From the NCBI GenBank assembly GCA_963169045.1, contig CAUJDF010000030.1, positions 1-55,012 of the forward strand: DNA of 55,012 nucleotides, written 5' to 3'. Of this stretch, positions 10,962 through 19,705 are shown one piece after another. Source of the DNA: Myxococcota bacterium. GTDB lineage: Bacteria; Myxococcota_A; Bradymonadia; UBA7976; UBA1532. Position 1 is the stretch's first letter; every line of letters begins with the position of its first letter. The notes below the pieces were generated by a model, which searched no databases, was not told where the DNA came from, and saw only the letters and a program-made list of their open reading frames with translations. The translations under genes were made by a program, and so were the position numbers.

Positions 10962-12883
10962 GGCCGGAGCGCGCCGCGTCGTCGGGCGCCACGCGTGCGG
11001 CGGTCGTCGTCGCGCTCCTCGTGCCGGCGGCGCTGCTGATCGGGCTCGGGGGGCGCGGGGCGCTGTTCGGCGCCGTGCTCGGCCTCGTGCACCTCCTCGC
11101 GGCGCGCACCGGCGGGCGCTTCGCGGCGGGGCCCATCGTCCAGGCGGCGGCGGGCGTGCTCGCCGGGGCGGCGGGCGTCGGCGCCTTCGTCGGCGTGTCG
11201 CGGGCGAGCGGACACAGCCCGGCGTTCGGCCTGCTCGTGTGCGTGGGGCTGTCGACGATCGCGGGCAGCCGTCTCTGGTTCCGCGTGGGCCGCGCGGGGC
11301 TGGCGGTCACCCTGGGCTTCGGGCTCGTGGCGTTGATGGGGCTCGCGCGCTCGACCGACCGCTGGTCCTTCGGGGTGGCGGTCGCCGGCTACCTGTTCGC
11401 GGCCATCCTCGCGAATCTATTGGCGGATCCGGCAACGCCGCCCCTGTCGCGCGATCGGCGCGGCGCGCTCGCCCCGCTGGCGTTGGCCCTCGGCATCGCG
11501 GCGGTGGTGCTGGCGGGGCTGGGCTGGACGCTCCCCGAGGCCGAGCCGGCGGTGTCGCGCGCGCTGCGACCGCTGCTGGCCGGCGCCGACGAGGCGTCAC
11601 GCTCCGGCTTCGGCCACGGCGACGTCCGGCTCGGGCACCTCACCGAGATCCTGAACAGCGACGAGGTGGCGCTGCGCGTCGAGGGCGAGGGGGTCGCCTA
11701 CCTGCGCGGCCAGGTCTACGTCGACTACCTGAACGGTTTGTGGCACGCCCGCGATATGAAGCGGAGCGCCGCCGCGGTCGTCATGGGCCGCCGGCTGGTG
11801 TTGGGCGCGGGCGCGACGACGGCGCGCGTCGCCATCGAGTCCGAGCCCGAGGTGGGCCGCGTCCTGTTCGCCCCGTACGAGGCGCTCGAGATCAGCGATG
11901 CGCCCGACGACTCGTCCGTCGACGCCTTCGGTGTGGTGAACGTCCACGCCGACCAGGCGACCGACCGGCACCGCTACGTCGTGGGCCTCGGCGCGGACGC
12001 GCGACGTCGCAACGTCGCCGCGCCCCTGCCGGATCGCGATCTGCAGCTCCCGGTGCACGCCGAGGCGCGGCTGCGGGCGATCGCCAGCGCGTGGACGCGA
12101 GGGGTGGAGGGGGACGCGGCGCGGATCGAGGCGCTGCGCGCCCGCCTCGCCGGCGACTTCGCCTACAGCCTGACGCCGCCCCGCGTGCCGGGCGGGGACG
12201 AGCCGGTGCTCCACTTCCTCGACGCGGCGCGCGCCGGCCACTGCGAGTACTTCGCGAGCGCGTTGGCGCTGCTTTCGCGGGCGGTGGGCGTGCCGGCGCG
12301 GTTCGTGTCGGGGTTTCGGGTCTACGAATACAACGCCGTCGGGGGTTACTACGTGGTGCGCCAGCGCGACGCACACGCGTGGACGGAGGTCTGGCTCGAC
12401 GGCGCGTGGCGGACGGTGGACGCGACGCCCTCGGGCGCGCTCGACGCGGAGCGGCCGCCGGTGCTCGGCGGCTTCGGCGCGCGGTGGGACCAGGTGAAGC
12501 GCTGGCTGGTGCGCTCCTGGGAGCGCCTGGCGAACCTCTCGGCGCTCGAGCTCGCCACCGGCCTCACGGCGGCGGCGGCGCTGACGCTGTTCTGGCTCTG
12601 GGTCCGGCGGCGGCAGCAGTCGCGCGCCGCGCTGCCCTCCGCCGAAGGGCCGTTCGCGGCGCTGGCCCGCCTCGAGGCGCACCTCGCGTCGACGCGGCGC
12701 CTCGAGCGCCCGCCCCACCGTCCACTCGGGGCGTTCGCCGCCGACCTTCGCGCGAGCGCGCTGCCCGTCGCCGCCGACCTGGTGGAGGCCTGCGACCGCG
12801 CACTGTACGGTCGCGGCGACCCGGGAACGGTCGAGCGCGCCGTGGACCAGTACGTGAGCGGGCCGCCCGAAGTCTCGAGCTGA
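10958..12883 (+). CDS. Polytopic transglutaminase-like protein (TgpA/DUF3488 type)
   Basis: A 641-residue protein starting at the GTG that overlaps the DUF58 stop. The N-terminal third has about six hydrophobic segments; a large extracytoplasmic part carries a transglutaminase/protease-like core with triad C429 (HCEYFASALALLSRAVGVP), H473 (DAHAWTEVW) and D488 (VDATPSG). One further TM helix (about residues 535-555) is followed by a basic cytoplasmic tail. This is the TgpA-like layout that typically closes MoxR/DUF58 operons. It probably acts on the envelope; the substrate is unknown. Confidence 0.93.
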   Translation: MRPERAASSGATRAAVVVALLVPAALLIGLGGRGALFGAVLGLVHLLAARTGGRFAAGPIVQAAAGVLAGAAGVGAFVGVSRASGHSPAFGLLVCVGLSTIAGSRLWFRVGRAGLAVTLGFGLVALMGLARSTDRWSFGVAVAGYLFAAILANLLADPATPPLSRDRRGALAPLALALGIAAVVLAGLGWTLPEAEPAVSRALRPLLAGADEASRSGFGHGDVRLGHLTEILNSDEVALRVEGEGVAYLRGQVYVDYLNGLWHARDMKRSAAAVVMGRRLVLGAGATTARVAIESEPEVGRVLFAPYEALEISDAPDDSSVDAFGVVNVHADQATDRHRYVVGLGADARRRNVAAPLPDRDLQLPVHAEARLRAIASAWTRGVEGDAARIEALRARLAGDFAYSLTPPRVPGGDEPVLHFLDAARAGHCEYFASALALLSRAVGVPARFVSGFRVYEYNAVGGYYVVRQRDAHAWTEVWLDGAWRTVDATPSGALDAERPPVLGGFGARWDQVKRWLVRSWERLANLSALELATGLTAAAALTLFWLWVRRRQQSRAALPSAEGPFAALARLEAHLASTRRLERPPHRPLGAFAADLRASALPVAADLVEACDRALYGRGDPGTVERAVDQYVSGPPEVSS

Positions 12884-12980
12884 CGCCAGTGGGTCGGTCC
12901 TGAAGGTTCGCTCGCGTCGTCGCGGCCCTCGCCCCCCGGGCCGCGTTGGACCTCCTCCGCGTAGGACGAGGCGACGCGTT

Positions 12981-13010
12981 CGTCGGCCCGCCTTGCCCGG
13001 TGGGCCGACG
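12981..13010. terminator. Stem-loop after the transglutaminase operon
   Basis: CGTCGGCCC (12981-12989) pairs perfectly with GGGCCGACG (13002-13010) around a 12-nt loop. There is no T-run, so it would be a processing or Rho-assisted end rather than a classical intrinsic terminator, or part of the adjacent repeat. Confidence 0.35.
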
Positions 13011-13053
13011 GCTCGCGCCTCGGGCGCGCGCACTTCGCAGCCGGACCACTCAG

Positions 13054-13230
13054 CTCGAGTTTCGCCATCTTCGGCTGCCTGCGGCCGGCCCCGACCGGCG
13101 GCCGCTGTGTTGCTCAACGAATCTCGGTCTCGACGTGCCACGAGCACGCCTTCGACCGAAAGCCGCCTCGCTCCTTGCGGCGACTCGGTCGCTGCTCGGC
13201 CTCGTCGACGCCGAGATGGCGAAACTCGAG
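13054..13230. repeat. Long palindromic intergenic element, copy B
   Basis: The element is bounded by a perfect 17-bp inverted repeat (CTCGAGTTTCGCCATCT at 13054-13070 and its complement at 13214-13230). Inside is the core stem CGTGC (13134-13138) / GCACG (13144-13148), flanked by CTCGA and CCTTCG as in copies A and C. The right arm ends one base before the TAG of the reductase gene. It has no coding capacity worth naming. Confidence 0.65.
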
Positions 13231-13231
13231 A

Positions 13232-13933
13232 CTAAGGTTCGGCCTGCGCCTGGGAGAGGTTCGTGCGGATGCGCTCCGGGACGGCGCCGAGCCGCAAGCA
13301 AGCGTCGCGCATCGCGCGAAGCATCTCGGGCACGCCGCAGAGGAAGATCCAGGCGTGCGCAAGGTCGGGGGCGTCGGCGACCAGGGCGTCCTGCACGTAA
13401 CCGCGTCGGCCGGACCAGCCCGGTCCCTGCCAGCGGCTCACCGTGAGGTGGATGGGAGAGCCGGCGCTCTGCCAGCGCACGAGCTCCGGCGCGTACACGA
13501 AGTCGCCCGGCTGCCGGCAGCCGGCATAGACGGTGGCGGTGCGGCGCGCGACGTGGATGGTGTCGAGCAGGCCGCGCATCGCCGCCAGACCGCTGCCCGT
13601 GGCGACGACGTACAGCGGGCCGCCGGCGGCGAGCGCTTCGTCGACGGGGAAGCCGGGTCCGTCGGGCAGACCGAGCTCCACCTCCGCGCCCATCGGCAGC
13701 GCCAGCAGCGCCTCGGACACGGCGCCGTCGCGCTGGACGTAGAACTCGAGCGGCCCCGGGCCTGGCGCGGAGACGATGGCGAAGTGGCCCGTGCGGCCGC
13801 CGGCGTGGACCCGGCAGTACTGGCCAGGGCGCGCATGCGCCGCGAGCGCCGTGTCCGGGACCTCGATGAACACCACCTCGCCTCGCCAGGTCTCGGGTCG
13901 GCGCGCCACGAGGCGTCCGCGCACACCGTTCAC
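13232..13933 (-). CDS. FAD/NAD-binding reductase of the ferredoxin-NADP reductase superfamily
   Basis: A 233-residue two-domain flavoprotein. The N-terminal beta barrel carries an FAD-type motif ([22 protein letters not shown]) and the C-terminal domain an NAD(P) Rossmann motif ([15 protein letters not shown]) and the FLCGVPEML motif typical of the family. There is no 2Fe-2S domain, so it would need an external electron partner. GTG start overlaps the CysK stop (GTGA), so the two are co-translated; the pairing suggests a link to sulfur or redox metabolism, but the acceptor is unknown. Confidence 0.88.
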   Translation of the reverse strand: MNGVRGRLVARRPETWRGEVVFIEVPDTALAAHARPGQYCRVHAGGRTGHFAIVSAPGPGPLEFYVQRDGAVSEALLALPMGAEVELGLPDGPGFPVDEALAAGGPLYVVATGSGLAAMRGLLDTIHVARRTATVYAGCRQPGDFVYAPELVRWQSAGSPIHLTVSRWQGPGWSGRRGYVQDALVADAPDLAHAWIFLCGVPEMLRAMRDACLRLGAVPERIRTNLSQAQAEP

Positions 13934-14871
13934 GTGTCGCCGACCAGCTCGCGATACAGCGGCGTCGAGAGGTACCGCTCGGCCGCCGAAGCGAACACCA
14001 CCACGAGCGTGCGCCCGGCCATCTCGGGGCGCCGGGCCACCCGCAGCGCCGCGGCGCACGCGGCGCCCGAAGAGATCCCCGCCGGGATGCCTTCGAGCCG
14101 CGCCAGGGCACGCGCGTGCTCGTAGGCTTCCTCCTCGGTGACCATGAGCACCTCGTCGATGACCTTGCGATCGAGGTTGGCGGGCACGAAGCCGGCGCCG
14201 AGGCCCTGGATGCCGTGCGGCCCCGGGCGCCGCCCCGACAGGACGGCGCTCGTCGACGGCTCGACGGCGTAGACGCGGAAGCCCGGGCGGCGCCGCTTCA
14301 GCTCGCCGCCGATGCCGGTGATCGAGCCGCCGGTGCCGACGCCGGCGACGAGCCCGTCGACCTGGCCGTCGGTGTCCTCCCAGATCTCGACCGCCGTGGT
14401 GCGGCGGTGGACGTCGGGGTTCGCCGGGTTGTCGAACTGCTGCAGGATGAGGGCCTCGGGCAGCTCGCGGGCCAGCTCCTCGGCGCGACGCACCGCCCCG
14501 GTCATGCCCTCGGCGGCGGGCGTGAGCACCAGCTCGGCCCCGAGGCCGCGCAGCAGCGCCCGCCGCTCGACCGACATCGTCTCCGGCATCGTCAGGATGA
14601 GGCGCAGCCCCTTCACCGCAGCGACGAACGCCAGCGCGATGCCGGTGTTGCCGCTCGTCGGCTCGACGAGCACCGTGCGCGGCGTGATGCGCCCCTCGCG
14701 CTCGGCGGCCTCGATCATCGCCAGGCCGATGCGGTCCTTCACGCTCGACAGCGGATTGAAGAACTCGAGCTTGGCGAGGACCGTCGAAGCGCACCCCCGG
14801 GTGACGCGCTTGAGACGGACGAGCGGCGTGCGGCCGATCGTCTCGGTGATGTCTTCGTAGATGCGGGCCAT
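13930..14871 (-). CDS. cysK: Cysteine synthase (O-acetylserine sulfhydrylase family)
   Basis: A 313-residue PLP enzyme of beta-family fold type II. PLP lysine is K45 in SSVKDRIG; the Asn loop is [12 protein letters not shown] and the phosphate-binding glycines [10 protein letters not shown]. It should make cysteine from O-acetylserine and sulfide. The C-terminal motif reads [14 protein letters not shown] where most CysK proteins have DSGERYLST, a mild divergence. A relative such as cystathionine beta-synthase core or O-phosphoserine sulfhydrylase cannot be excluded. Gene order with a flavin reductase downstream is suggestive of redox supply. Confidence 0.92.
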   Translation of the reverse strand: MARIYEDITETIGRTPLVRLKRVTRGCASTVLAKLEFFNPLSSVKDRIGLAMIEAAEREGRITPRTVLVEPTSGNTGIALAFVAAVKGLRLILTMPETMSVERRALLRGLGAELVLTPAAEGMTGAVRRAEELARELPEALILQQFDNPANPDVHRRTTAVEIWEDTDGQVDGLVAGVGTGGSITGIGGELKRRRPGFRVYAVEPSTSAVLSGRRPGPHGIQGLGAGFVPANLDRKVIDEVLMVTEEEAYEHARALARLEGIPAGISSGAACAAALRVARRPEMAGRTLVVVFASAAERYLSTPLYRELVGDT

Positions 14872-14900
14872 ACAGGCCCCTCATACCACCGGAGCGGCGG

Positions 14901-15869
14901 TCAGCGATAGTCGGGCCGGAACGCGGGGAGGGCGGGCCGGGGGCGCTGCGGGCGGCGCTCCGGCGAGTCCGGCGTCGGGCGCGGCGCGGCGGCGGGCGCC
15001 CGACGCGGCCGCTCTGGCGTGGCCCGCAGCGGCGCGGGCGGCGAGACGCCGGGCGCGAGCAGCAACATCCCGTCCGTGCCGGCGAGGCCGGCCGGCAGCC
15101 ACGGCGCGTCTCCCAGGTCGGCGACCGCCCGGAGGTCGGCGCGCTCGTCGCCGCCGAGCGACAGCAGGCGGTCGGCGGGCAGGCCGTGCACGACCAGCGC
15201 CGACACGGCCCGCTGGAGCAGGCGGCGGTCGGCGGCGGCGTCGGGACCGGCGACCAGCGCCACCTCCGGCAGCTCGAGCCGCGCGAGGCCGCGCGACACC
15301 ACCCCGCCGGCCACCGGGGCGAGGTCCACGACCGCCTCGACGGGGATGCCCCCGCGGGCGGAGGGCGCCGGCCAGTCGGCGCCGGTGAACCGCCGGTCGA
15401 GCTCGGGATCGACGAGGGTGGCGCCGTCGGCGCGAAGGCAGCCGGCGGCGGCGAGGTGCAGCCCGAGAAGGGCGCGCCGGTCCGCGGCGCCGGGCGTGGC
15501 GACCTCGAGGGCGCCCGCGACCGGCGCCACCCGGAGGCTGACGCCCGCGGCGTGGACGGCCAGCCCGGCGCCGTCGCGGCTCACGACCGCGCCCTCCTGG
15601 GCGAAGCCGCGCAGGCAGCCCTGCAGGCTCTCGGCGTCGGGCAGGGCAGGGCGCCCTTCGACCCGCCAGCGCAGCGAGGGCGGGATGACCGGCGGACCCG
15701 CGTCGGCGGGCACCGTGGCGGCCGCGGCGGCGGACGCGGGCGCCCGCGGGGCGACGGGCGCCGGCGCGGGCGGCGGCTGCCGGACCCACCAGACCGCGGC
15801 AGCGGCCACCGCGAGCAGCCCGATCCACAAAGGATAACCGACGCGGCGTTCTCGAGCGGTCGTGCGCAC
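14901..15869 (-). CDS. Single-TM anchored protein of unknown function
   Basis: 322 residues from a GTG preceded by a strong GGCAGGAGG site; an upstream in-frame start would add 15 residues but lacks a ribosome site. One TM helix (about residues 12-30) is followed by an Ala/Pro-rich stalk, a globular region with two cysteines, and a basic Pro/Arg-rich tail. Part of it (ADRRLLQRAVSALVVHGLPADRL) hints at an OmpA-like or SpoIID-like alpha/beta element but I do not recognise a family. Confidence 0.75.
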   Translation of the reverse strand: MRTTARERRVGYPLWIGLLAVAAAAVWWVRQPPPAPAPVAPRAPASAAAAATVPADAGPPVIPPSLRWRVEGRPALPDAESLQGCLRGFAQEGAVVSRDGAGLAVHAAGVSLRVAPVAGALEVATPGAADRRALLGLHLAAAGCLRADGATLVDPELDRRFTGADWPAPSARGGIPVEAVVDLAPVAGGVVSRGLARLELPEVALVAGPDAAADRRLLQRAVSALVVHGLPADRLLSLGGDERADLRAVADLGDAPWLPAGLAGTDGMLLLAPGVSPPAPLRATPERPRRAPAAAPRPTPDSPERRPQRPRPALPAFRPDYR

Positions 15870-15910
15870 GTGCCCTCCTGCCGAATCCGACGTCGAGAAC
15901 CGGCGTCCGG

Positions 15911-17209
15911 TCACTCGCCGGCGAGGAACGCGCCCATCACGGTCGTCATCATCGCCTGGTCACGGCTGCCGCACATCTCGCGGATCGAGTGCATCGACAA
16001 CATGGGATTGCCGACGTCGAGCGTCGGAATTCCCAAGCGCGTCGCGGTGATCGGGCCGATGGTCGTCCCGCAGGCGAGGTCGGCGCGGCTGACGAACTCC
16101 TGCACGGGCACGTCGTGGCGGCGGCACAGACGACGGAAGAGCGCGCTCGTCTCGGCGTCCGTGGCATATCGCATGTTGACGTTCGTCTTCACCACCGGGC
16201 CGCCGTTCAGCGCCGGCTGGTGCCGGCCGTCGTGCTTGTCGGCGTAGTTGGGGTGGAGCGCGTGCGCCATGTCGGCGCTCAAGCAGAAGCTTCGGCGCAT
16301 CGCCCGCGCCGTCGCGTCCCGCGGCTCGCCGGCGAGCCGCTCGAGCACGTCGGCGAGGAAGGGACCCTCGGCGCCGCGCGCGCTGGCGCTGCCGCACTCC
16401 TCGTGGTCGAAGAGCGCCACGACCGCGGTGGTCTCCGGCGCACCGGCCATCCCGAGCAGCGCTGACAACGCTGCGTGACACATCGCCTGGTTGTCGAGCC
16501 GCGCCGCGTGCACGAACGCCTCGTCGAGGCCCGAGAGGGTCGGCGGCTGGACGTCGTAGAGGCACAGATCGTGGCCCAGGATGCGATCGGGCGCGACGCC
16601 GATCGCTTCGGCCACGAGCGCGCGCACGGCGGCCTCGGGATCGCCCTCGCCGGCCCAGAGTCCCAGGACGGGCGCCAGGTGCTTGTGCTTGTCGAGCACC
16701 AGCCCCTCGTCGTTGACCGTGCGGTTCAGGTGGATGGCGACGTTCGGGATGCGACAGAGGGGGCGGTCGAAGCGCACCAGTCGGCGCTCGGCACCGTCGG
16801 GCCCGTCGACGAACACACGGCCGGCGATGGAGAGATCGCGGTCGGCCCAGGTCGCCAGCAACACGCCGCCGTAGATCTCGACGTCGAGCAGCAGGTGACC
16901 GCCGGAGGGTCGTGTCATGCGTGGCTTCAGCCGCAGGTTGGGAGAGTCGGTGTGCGCGCCCACCACTCGGAAGCCGCTGGCATCGGGCGCCTGCGATCCG
17001 CGCCGCCAGGCGATGAGCGACGCGTCGCCGCGCACCGTGAAGCCGAGGTCGCCCGGGCCGACGCTCCATGCATCGCGCTCGTCGAGCTCGCGGAAGCCGG
17101 CGGCCGTGAGGCGGCGGCGACACTCGGCGACGCAGTGGAAGGGCGTGGGTGACGCTTCGAGGAAGGCAAGCAGGTCGCGGGCGGCGTTCAGGGGCGAGGT
17201 CGAGGACAC
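15911..17209 (-). CDS. apeB: M18-family aspartyl aminopeptidase
   Basis: A 432-residue cytosolic metallo-aminopeptidase. Metal and catalytic signatures are visible: VVGAHTDSPNLRLKP, RLDNQAMCHAAL, FDHEECGSASARG, SADMAHALHPNY and a C-terminal SMHSIREMCG. It should remove N-terminal acidic residues from peptides. Start chosen as the GTG at 17209, with GGAGGG directly upstream; another GTG five codons earlier has no site. Length fits the family (about 430). Confidence 0.93.
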   Translation of the reverse strand: MSSTSPLNAARDLLAFLEASPTPFHCVAECRRRLTAAGFRELDERDAWSVGPGDLGFTVRGDASLIAWRRGSQAPDASGFRVVGAHTDSPNLRLKPRMTRPSGGHLLLDVEIYGGVLLATWADRDLSIAGRVFVDGPDGAERRLVRFDRPLCRIPNVAIHLNRTVNDEGLVLDKHKHLAPVLGLWAGEGDPEAAVRALVAEAIGVAPDRILGHDLCLYDVQPPTLSGLDEAFVHAARLDNQAMCHAALSALLGMAGAPETTAVVALFDHEECGSASARGAEGPFLADVLERLAGEPRDATARAMRRSFCLSADMAHALHPNYADKHDGRHQPALNGGPVVKTNVNMRYATDAETSALFRRLCRRHDVPVQEFVSRADLACGTTIGPITATRLGIPTLDVGNPMLSMHSIREMCGSRDQAMMTTVMGAFLAGE

Positions 17210-17270
17210 GTTCCCTCCGTGCACGGTGGCGCGGAAGGATAGCGGTTCGGGGGGGTGCGGTCGACCGGGC

Positions 17271-17861
17271 TCAGCGGCGGCCCGTCCACTTCCAGTAGCG
17301 CTGGCCTTCGGCGTTCTGGCCAGCCTCGAAGGGCAGCTCGATGTTCGAGCGCGGGGCCCAGCGGCGCATGGCGCCGGTGAGGCCGCCCATCGCCTTGGGG
17401 CTGTCGAGGCCGAGCGCGTCGACGGCCTCGCCGACGGTCATGACGCCCTTCGCCTCGAGGAGCGAGAGGAAGCGGCGCGAGGTCTCGGGGAGCGCGTCGA
17501 GGTACTTCTGCCAGCTCTCGTCGCCGGCGGCCGTCTGGCCACCGCGACGGCCGCCGCGGCGTGCGGGGTCGGGGGCGGCGGCCGCCTTGGGCGCGCTGCG
17601 GGCGCTGGCAGGCCGGCTGACCTTGCCGTTGCCGCGGGTCGGCGCGGGCCGGGCCGGCGCGGCCGCGCGCGCTGGTGCGGCGGGCTTCGCCGCGACCGGC
17701 CCGTCGCCGGCGTCACGGGGCTCGGCGACGCTCGGCGTGGCGGCGACGGGGCCGTCGCCCCGGAGCTGGCCGCCGAGGCTGAGGGCCAGCTCGGCCAGCG
17801 CCTTGGCCACGCCCGGACGGCTCAACGCTTCCAGGGGGACCTCGATCTGAATGGTCGACAT
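17271..17861 (-). CDS. Basic-linker protein with a C-terminal helical domain
   Basis: A 196-residue protein: a short N-terminal helix region (IQIEVPLEALSRPGVAKAL), a disordered Ala/Pro/Lys/Arg-rich linker (about 45-115) and a compact C-terminal domain (about 117-196: RRFLSLLEAKGVMTVGEAVDALGL, then KWTGRR end) that resembles a winged-helix or DNA-binding fold. A basic linker plus a helical domain suggests nucleic-acid binding; this is inference. It has the promoter at 17906-17935. Confidence 0.75.
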   Translation of the reverse strand: MSTIQIEVPLEALSRPGVAKALAELALSLGGQLRGDGPVAATPSVAEPRDAGDGPVAAKPAAPARAAAPARPAPTRGNGKVSRPASARSAPKAAAAPDPARRGGRRGGQTAAGDESWQKYLDALPETSRRFLSLLEAKGVMTVGEAVDALGLDSPKAMGGLTGAMRRWAPRSNIELPFEAGQNAEGQRYWKWTGRR

Positions 17862-17905
17862 GCTCTGTTCCTCGCTCCTCTGAGGCCTGACACAGAAACC
17901 GGCGC

Positions 17906-17935
17906 ATGAAATCACGGCCCGGAAGCGATCGTCAA
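17906..17935 (-). promoter_or_regulatory. Sigma-70-like promoter for the 17861-13232 run
   Basis: On the minus strand TTGACG (17935-17930) and TTTCAT (17911-17906) are separated by 18 bp, 45 bases before the ATG at 17861. A 7-bp inverted repeat (CCGACTG 18004-18010, CAGTCGG 18033-18039) overlaps the stop of the upstream polysaccharide operon and may mark its end. Confidence 0.42.
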
Positions 17936-18031
17936 CTGTGTTCTCGGCCTCATCTCCGAAGAGACAGATGCCGGAGCAAACGGGAGGGTTTTCGCGGATG
18001 TGCCCGACTGGTGACATCGGGCCGGAAGGTA

Positions 18032-19705
18032 TCAGTCGGATGGCGGATGTTCGTCGATCCGCTCCTTGAGCATCTCGCGCAAGAGGCCGAGATGACCCAG
18101 GGTCGTCCGGGCGACCTTCATCTTCGACTGACCGAAGATCCGGCTTTGCAGCGTCGTGGGGTACTCGCGCACCACGCCGCCGGCCAGGTCGAGGCGGGCG
18201 AGCATCTCGAGCACGCCCAGGAAGTCGGTGTGCGTCTGGGGCAGGCGCACGAGGGCGCTGCGCCGGTAGACACGGAAGCAGGCGGTGTACGTGGCGAGCT
18301 TGTGGTGCAGGAACGTGTGGTAGATCCGCGAAAGTCCTCGGGAAAGGAACAGCCGCCACTGCGGCACGTTCATCACCAGGCCGTCGGGGTGGTAGGGGGA
18401 GGCGGTGACCATGTCGACCCCCTCCTCGAGCAGCGGGATCATCTTCAGCAGCTCGAGCGGGTCGTAGGAGCAGTCGGCGTCGATCGAACAGACGATCTCC
18501 GTGTCGGCGGCCTCGATGCCCGTACGCAGGCCCCCGGCGATGCCTCGGTTGCGCTCGTGACGCACGATGCGACACTCCGGCCGCTGTGCGAATCGCTTCG
18601 TCAGATCTGCATAGGTGGCATCGGTGCTGCAATCGTCGACGAAGACGTAGCGGAAGTCATAGCCGGCCGCGCGGCCGGCCTCGGAGAGCTCCGCCAGCGC
18701 CTTCTCGAGGTAGGGGAGGGCGTCGGTCTCGTTGTAACAAGGCACCACGATCGTGACGCCCGTGCCCGCCGCCTCCGGCCCGATCGGCGCCGGCGCACGC
18801 GAGGGGTGCCGGCCGCCGTCGGCGGCCACGACGGCCTCGGGGGCGCGCCGCTCGAGGGCGGCGCCGAGCCAGGCGGCGGCGGAGACGAACTCCGCCTCCT
18901 CGAAGTAGACCGGCAGCACCCAGGCCATCTTGTCGAGGTTGCGATACTGCCGGATGCGATTGAGCGGACCGACGGACGTGATGCGCGGCTGGGCGGGATC
19001 CAGCTCCCAGGGATGGAAGTAGAGCACGAAGGGTGCGTCGGTCTCGGCGATCCAGCGCTCGTAGCCTTCGCGCATCACCTTGTGCGGCAACTGGCGGAAG
19101 TAGTTCCCGCCCGAGATCGGCACGTTCATGCCGTAGAGGCGCGCGGTCGACATGGGGATCTCCCAGATCGACCCCTCGTGCGTCTCATGGCGACGCGCGG
19201 TGCGCAGGAACGCGTTGGGCGACAGATCGTGCAGCGGCGGGCAATAGCTCGCGTCGTACAGAAAGCCTTCCTCGGCGAGCACCTCGAGCGCCCAGAGATC
19301 CGACTTGCGGAAGCGTCCGTCGGGGCAGCGGAAGCCGACGATGCGGTGGCCGGCGGCGTTCTCGAGGGAGGCGCGGGCCCGCCGGACGTCCTCGCGAAAC
19401 TGCGCCGGCGTCATGTCGCGAACGTGTCGGTGGAAGTAGCCGCCGCACGCGATCTCGTGGCCGGCGTCGGCCACCTTGCGCACGACCTCGGGGCGCCGGT
19501 CGCCGAGCCAGCCGAGCGTGAAGAACGTCGCCTGGACGCCGTGCTGGGCGAGCAGGTCCAGCGTCTGATCGACGTTGTGCTCGATGCGCGGCTCGAACCG
19601 CTGCCACTGCTTCTCGCCGATCACGTTGCGGAACGCGCCGACGTGGAAGTAGTCCTCGAGCTGGACCGTGCAGATGTGGCGGCGGCGACCGCCCCCGGCG
19701 CTCAC
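18032..19705 (-). CDS. Polysaccharide deacetylase (DUF3473 type) fused to GT2 glycosyltransferase
   Basis: A 557-residue fusion. Residues 1-330 are a NodB-like deacetylase of the exosortase-system type: VQLEDYFHVGAF near the N-terminus, metal His pair in GYFHRHVRD, FRCPDGRFRK, the extra PISGGNYFRQLPH segment and the FYFHPWELD-like end (YFHPWELDP). After a linker, about residues 355-557 are a GT-A family 2 glycosyltransferase (TIVVPCYNETDALPYL, VDDCSTDAT, SIDADCSYDP), related to dolichol-phosphate-type transferases but without C-terminal TM helices. It would remove N-acetyl groups and transfer a sugar in the same polysaccharide pathway. GTG start overlaps the dehydrogenase stop. A frameshifted gene pair is unlikely because the frame is open throughout. 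Confidence 0.88.
   Translation of the reverse strand: MSAGGGRRRHICTVQLEDYFHVGAFRNVIGEKQWQRFEPRIEHNVDQTLDLLAQHGVQATFFTLGWLGDRRPEVVRKVADAGHEIACGGYFHRHVRDMTPAQFREDVRRARASLENAAGHRIVGFRCPDGRFRKSDLWALEVLAEEGFLYDASYCPPLHDLSPNAFLRTARRHETHEGSIWEIPMSTARLYGMNVPISGGNYFRQLPHKVMREGYERWIAETDAPFVLYFHPWELDPAQPRITSVGPLNRIRQYRNLDKMAWVLPVYFEEAEFVSAAAWLGAALERRAPEAVVAADGGRHPSRAPAPIGPEAAGTGVTIVVPCYNETDALPYLEKALAELSEAGRAAGYDFRYVFVDDCSTDATYADLTKRFAQRPECRIVRHERNRGIAGGLRTGIEAADTEIVCSIDADCSYDPLELLKMIPLLEEGVDMVTASPYHPDGLVMNVPQWRLFLSRGLSRIYHTFLHHKLATYTACFRVYRRSALVRLPQTHTDFLGVLEMLARLDLAGGVVREYPTTLQSRIFGQSKMKVARTTLGHLGLLREMLKERIDEHPPSD

Larger units (their letters stand above)
12884..13231. other. Gene-free interval with hairpins and repeat copy B
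   Basis: About 350 bases between two converging operons. I see no credible reading frame. A 9-bp perfect stem-loop lies at 12981-13010, and the palindromic repeat copy B at 13054-13230 ends one base before the stop codon of the minus-strand reductase gene. Confidence 0.7.

Noticed and set aside
13934-14884. Extension of the reductase frame upstream over cysK
   Set aside because: It is Arg/Gly-rich shadow sequence antagonistic to the clear CysK frame.
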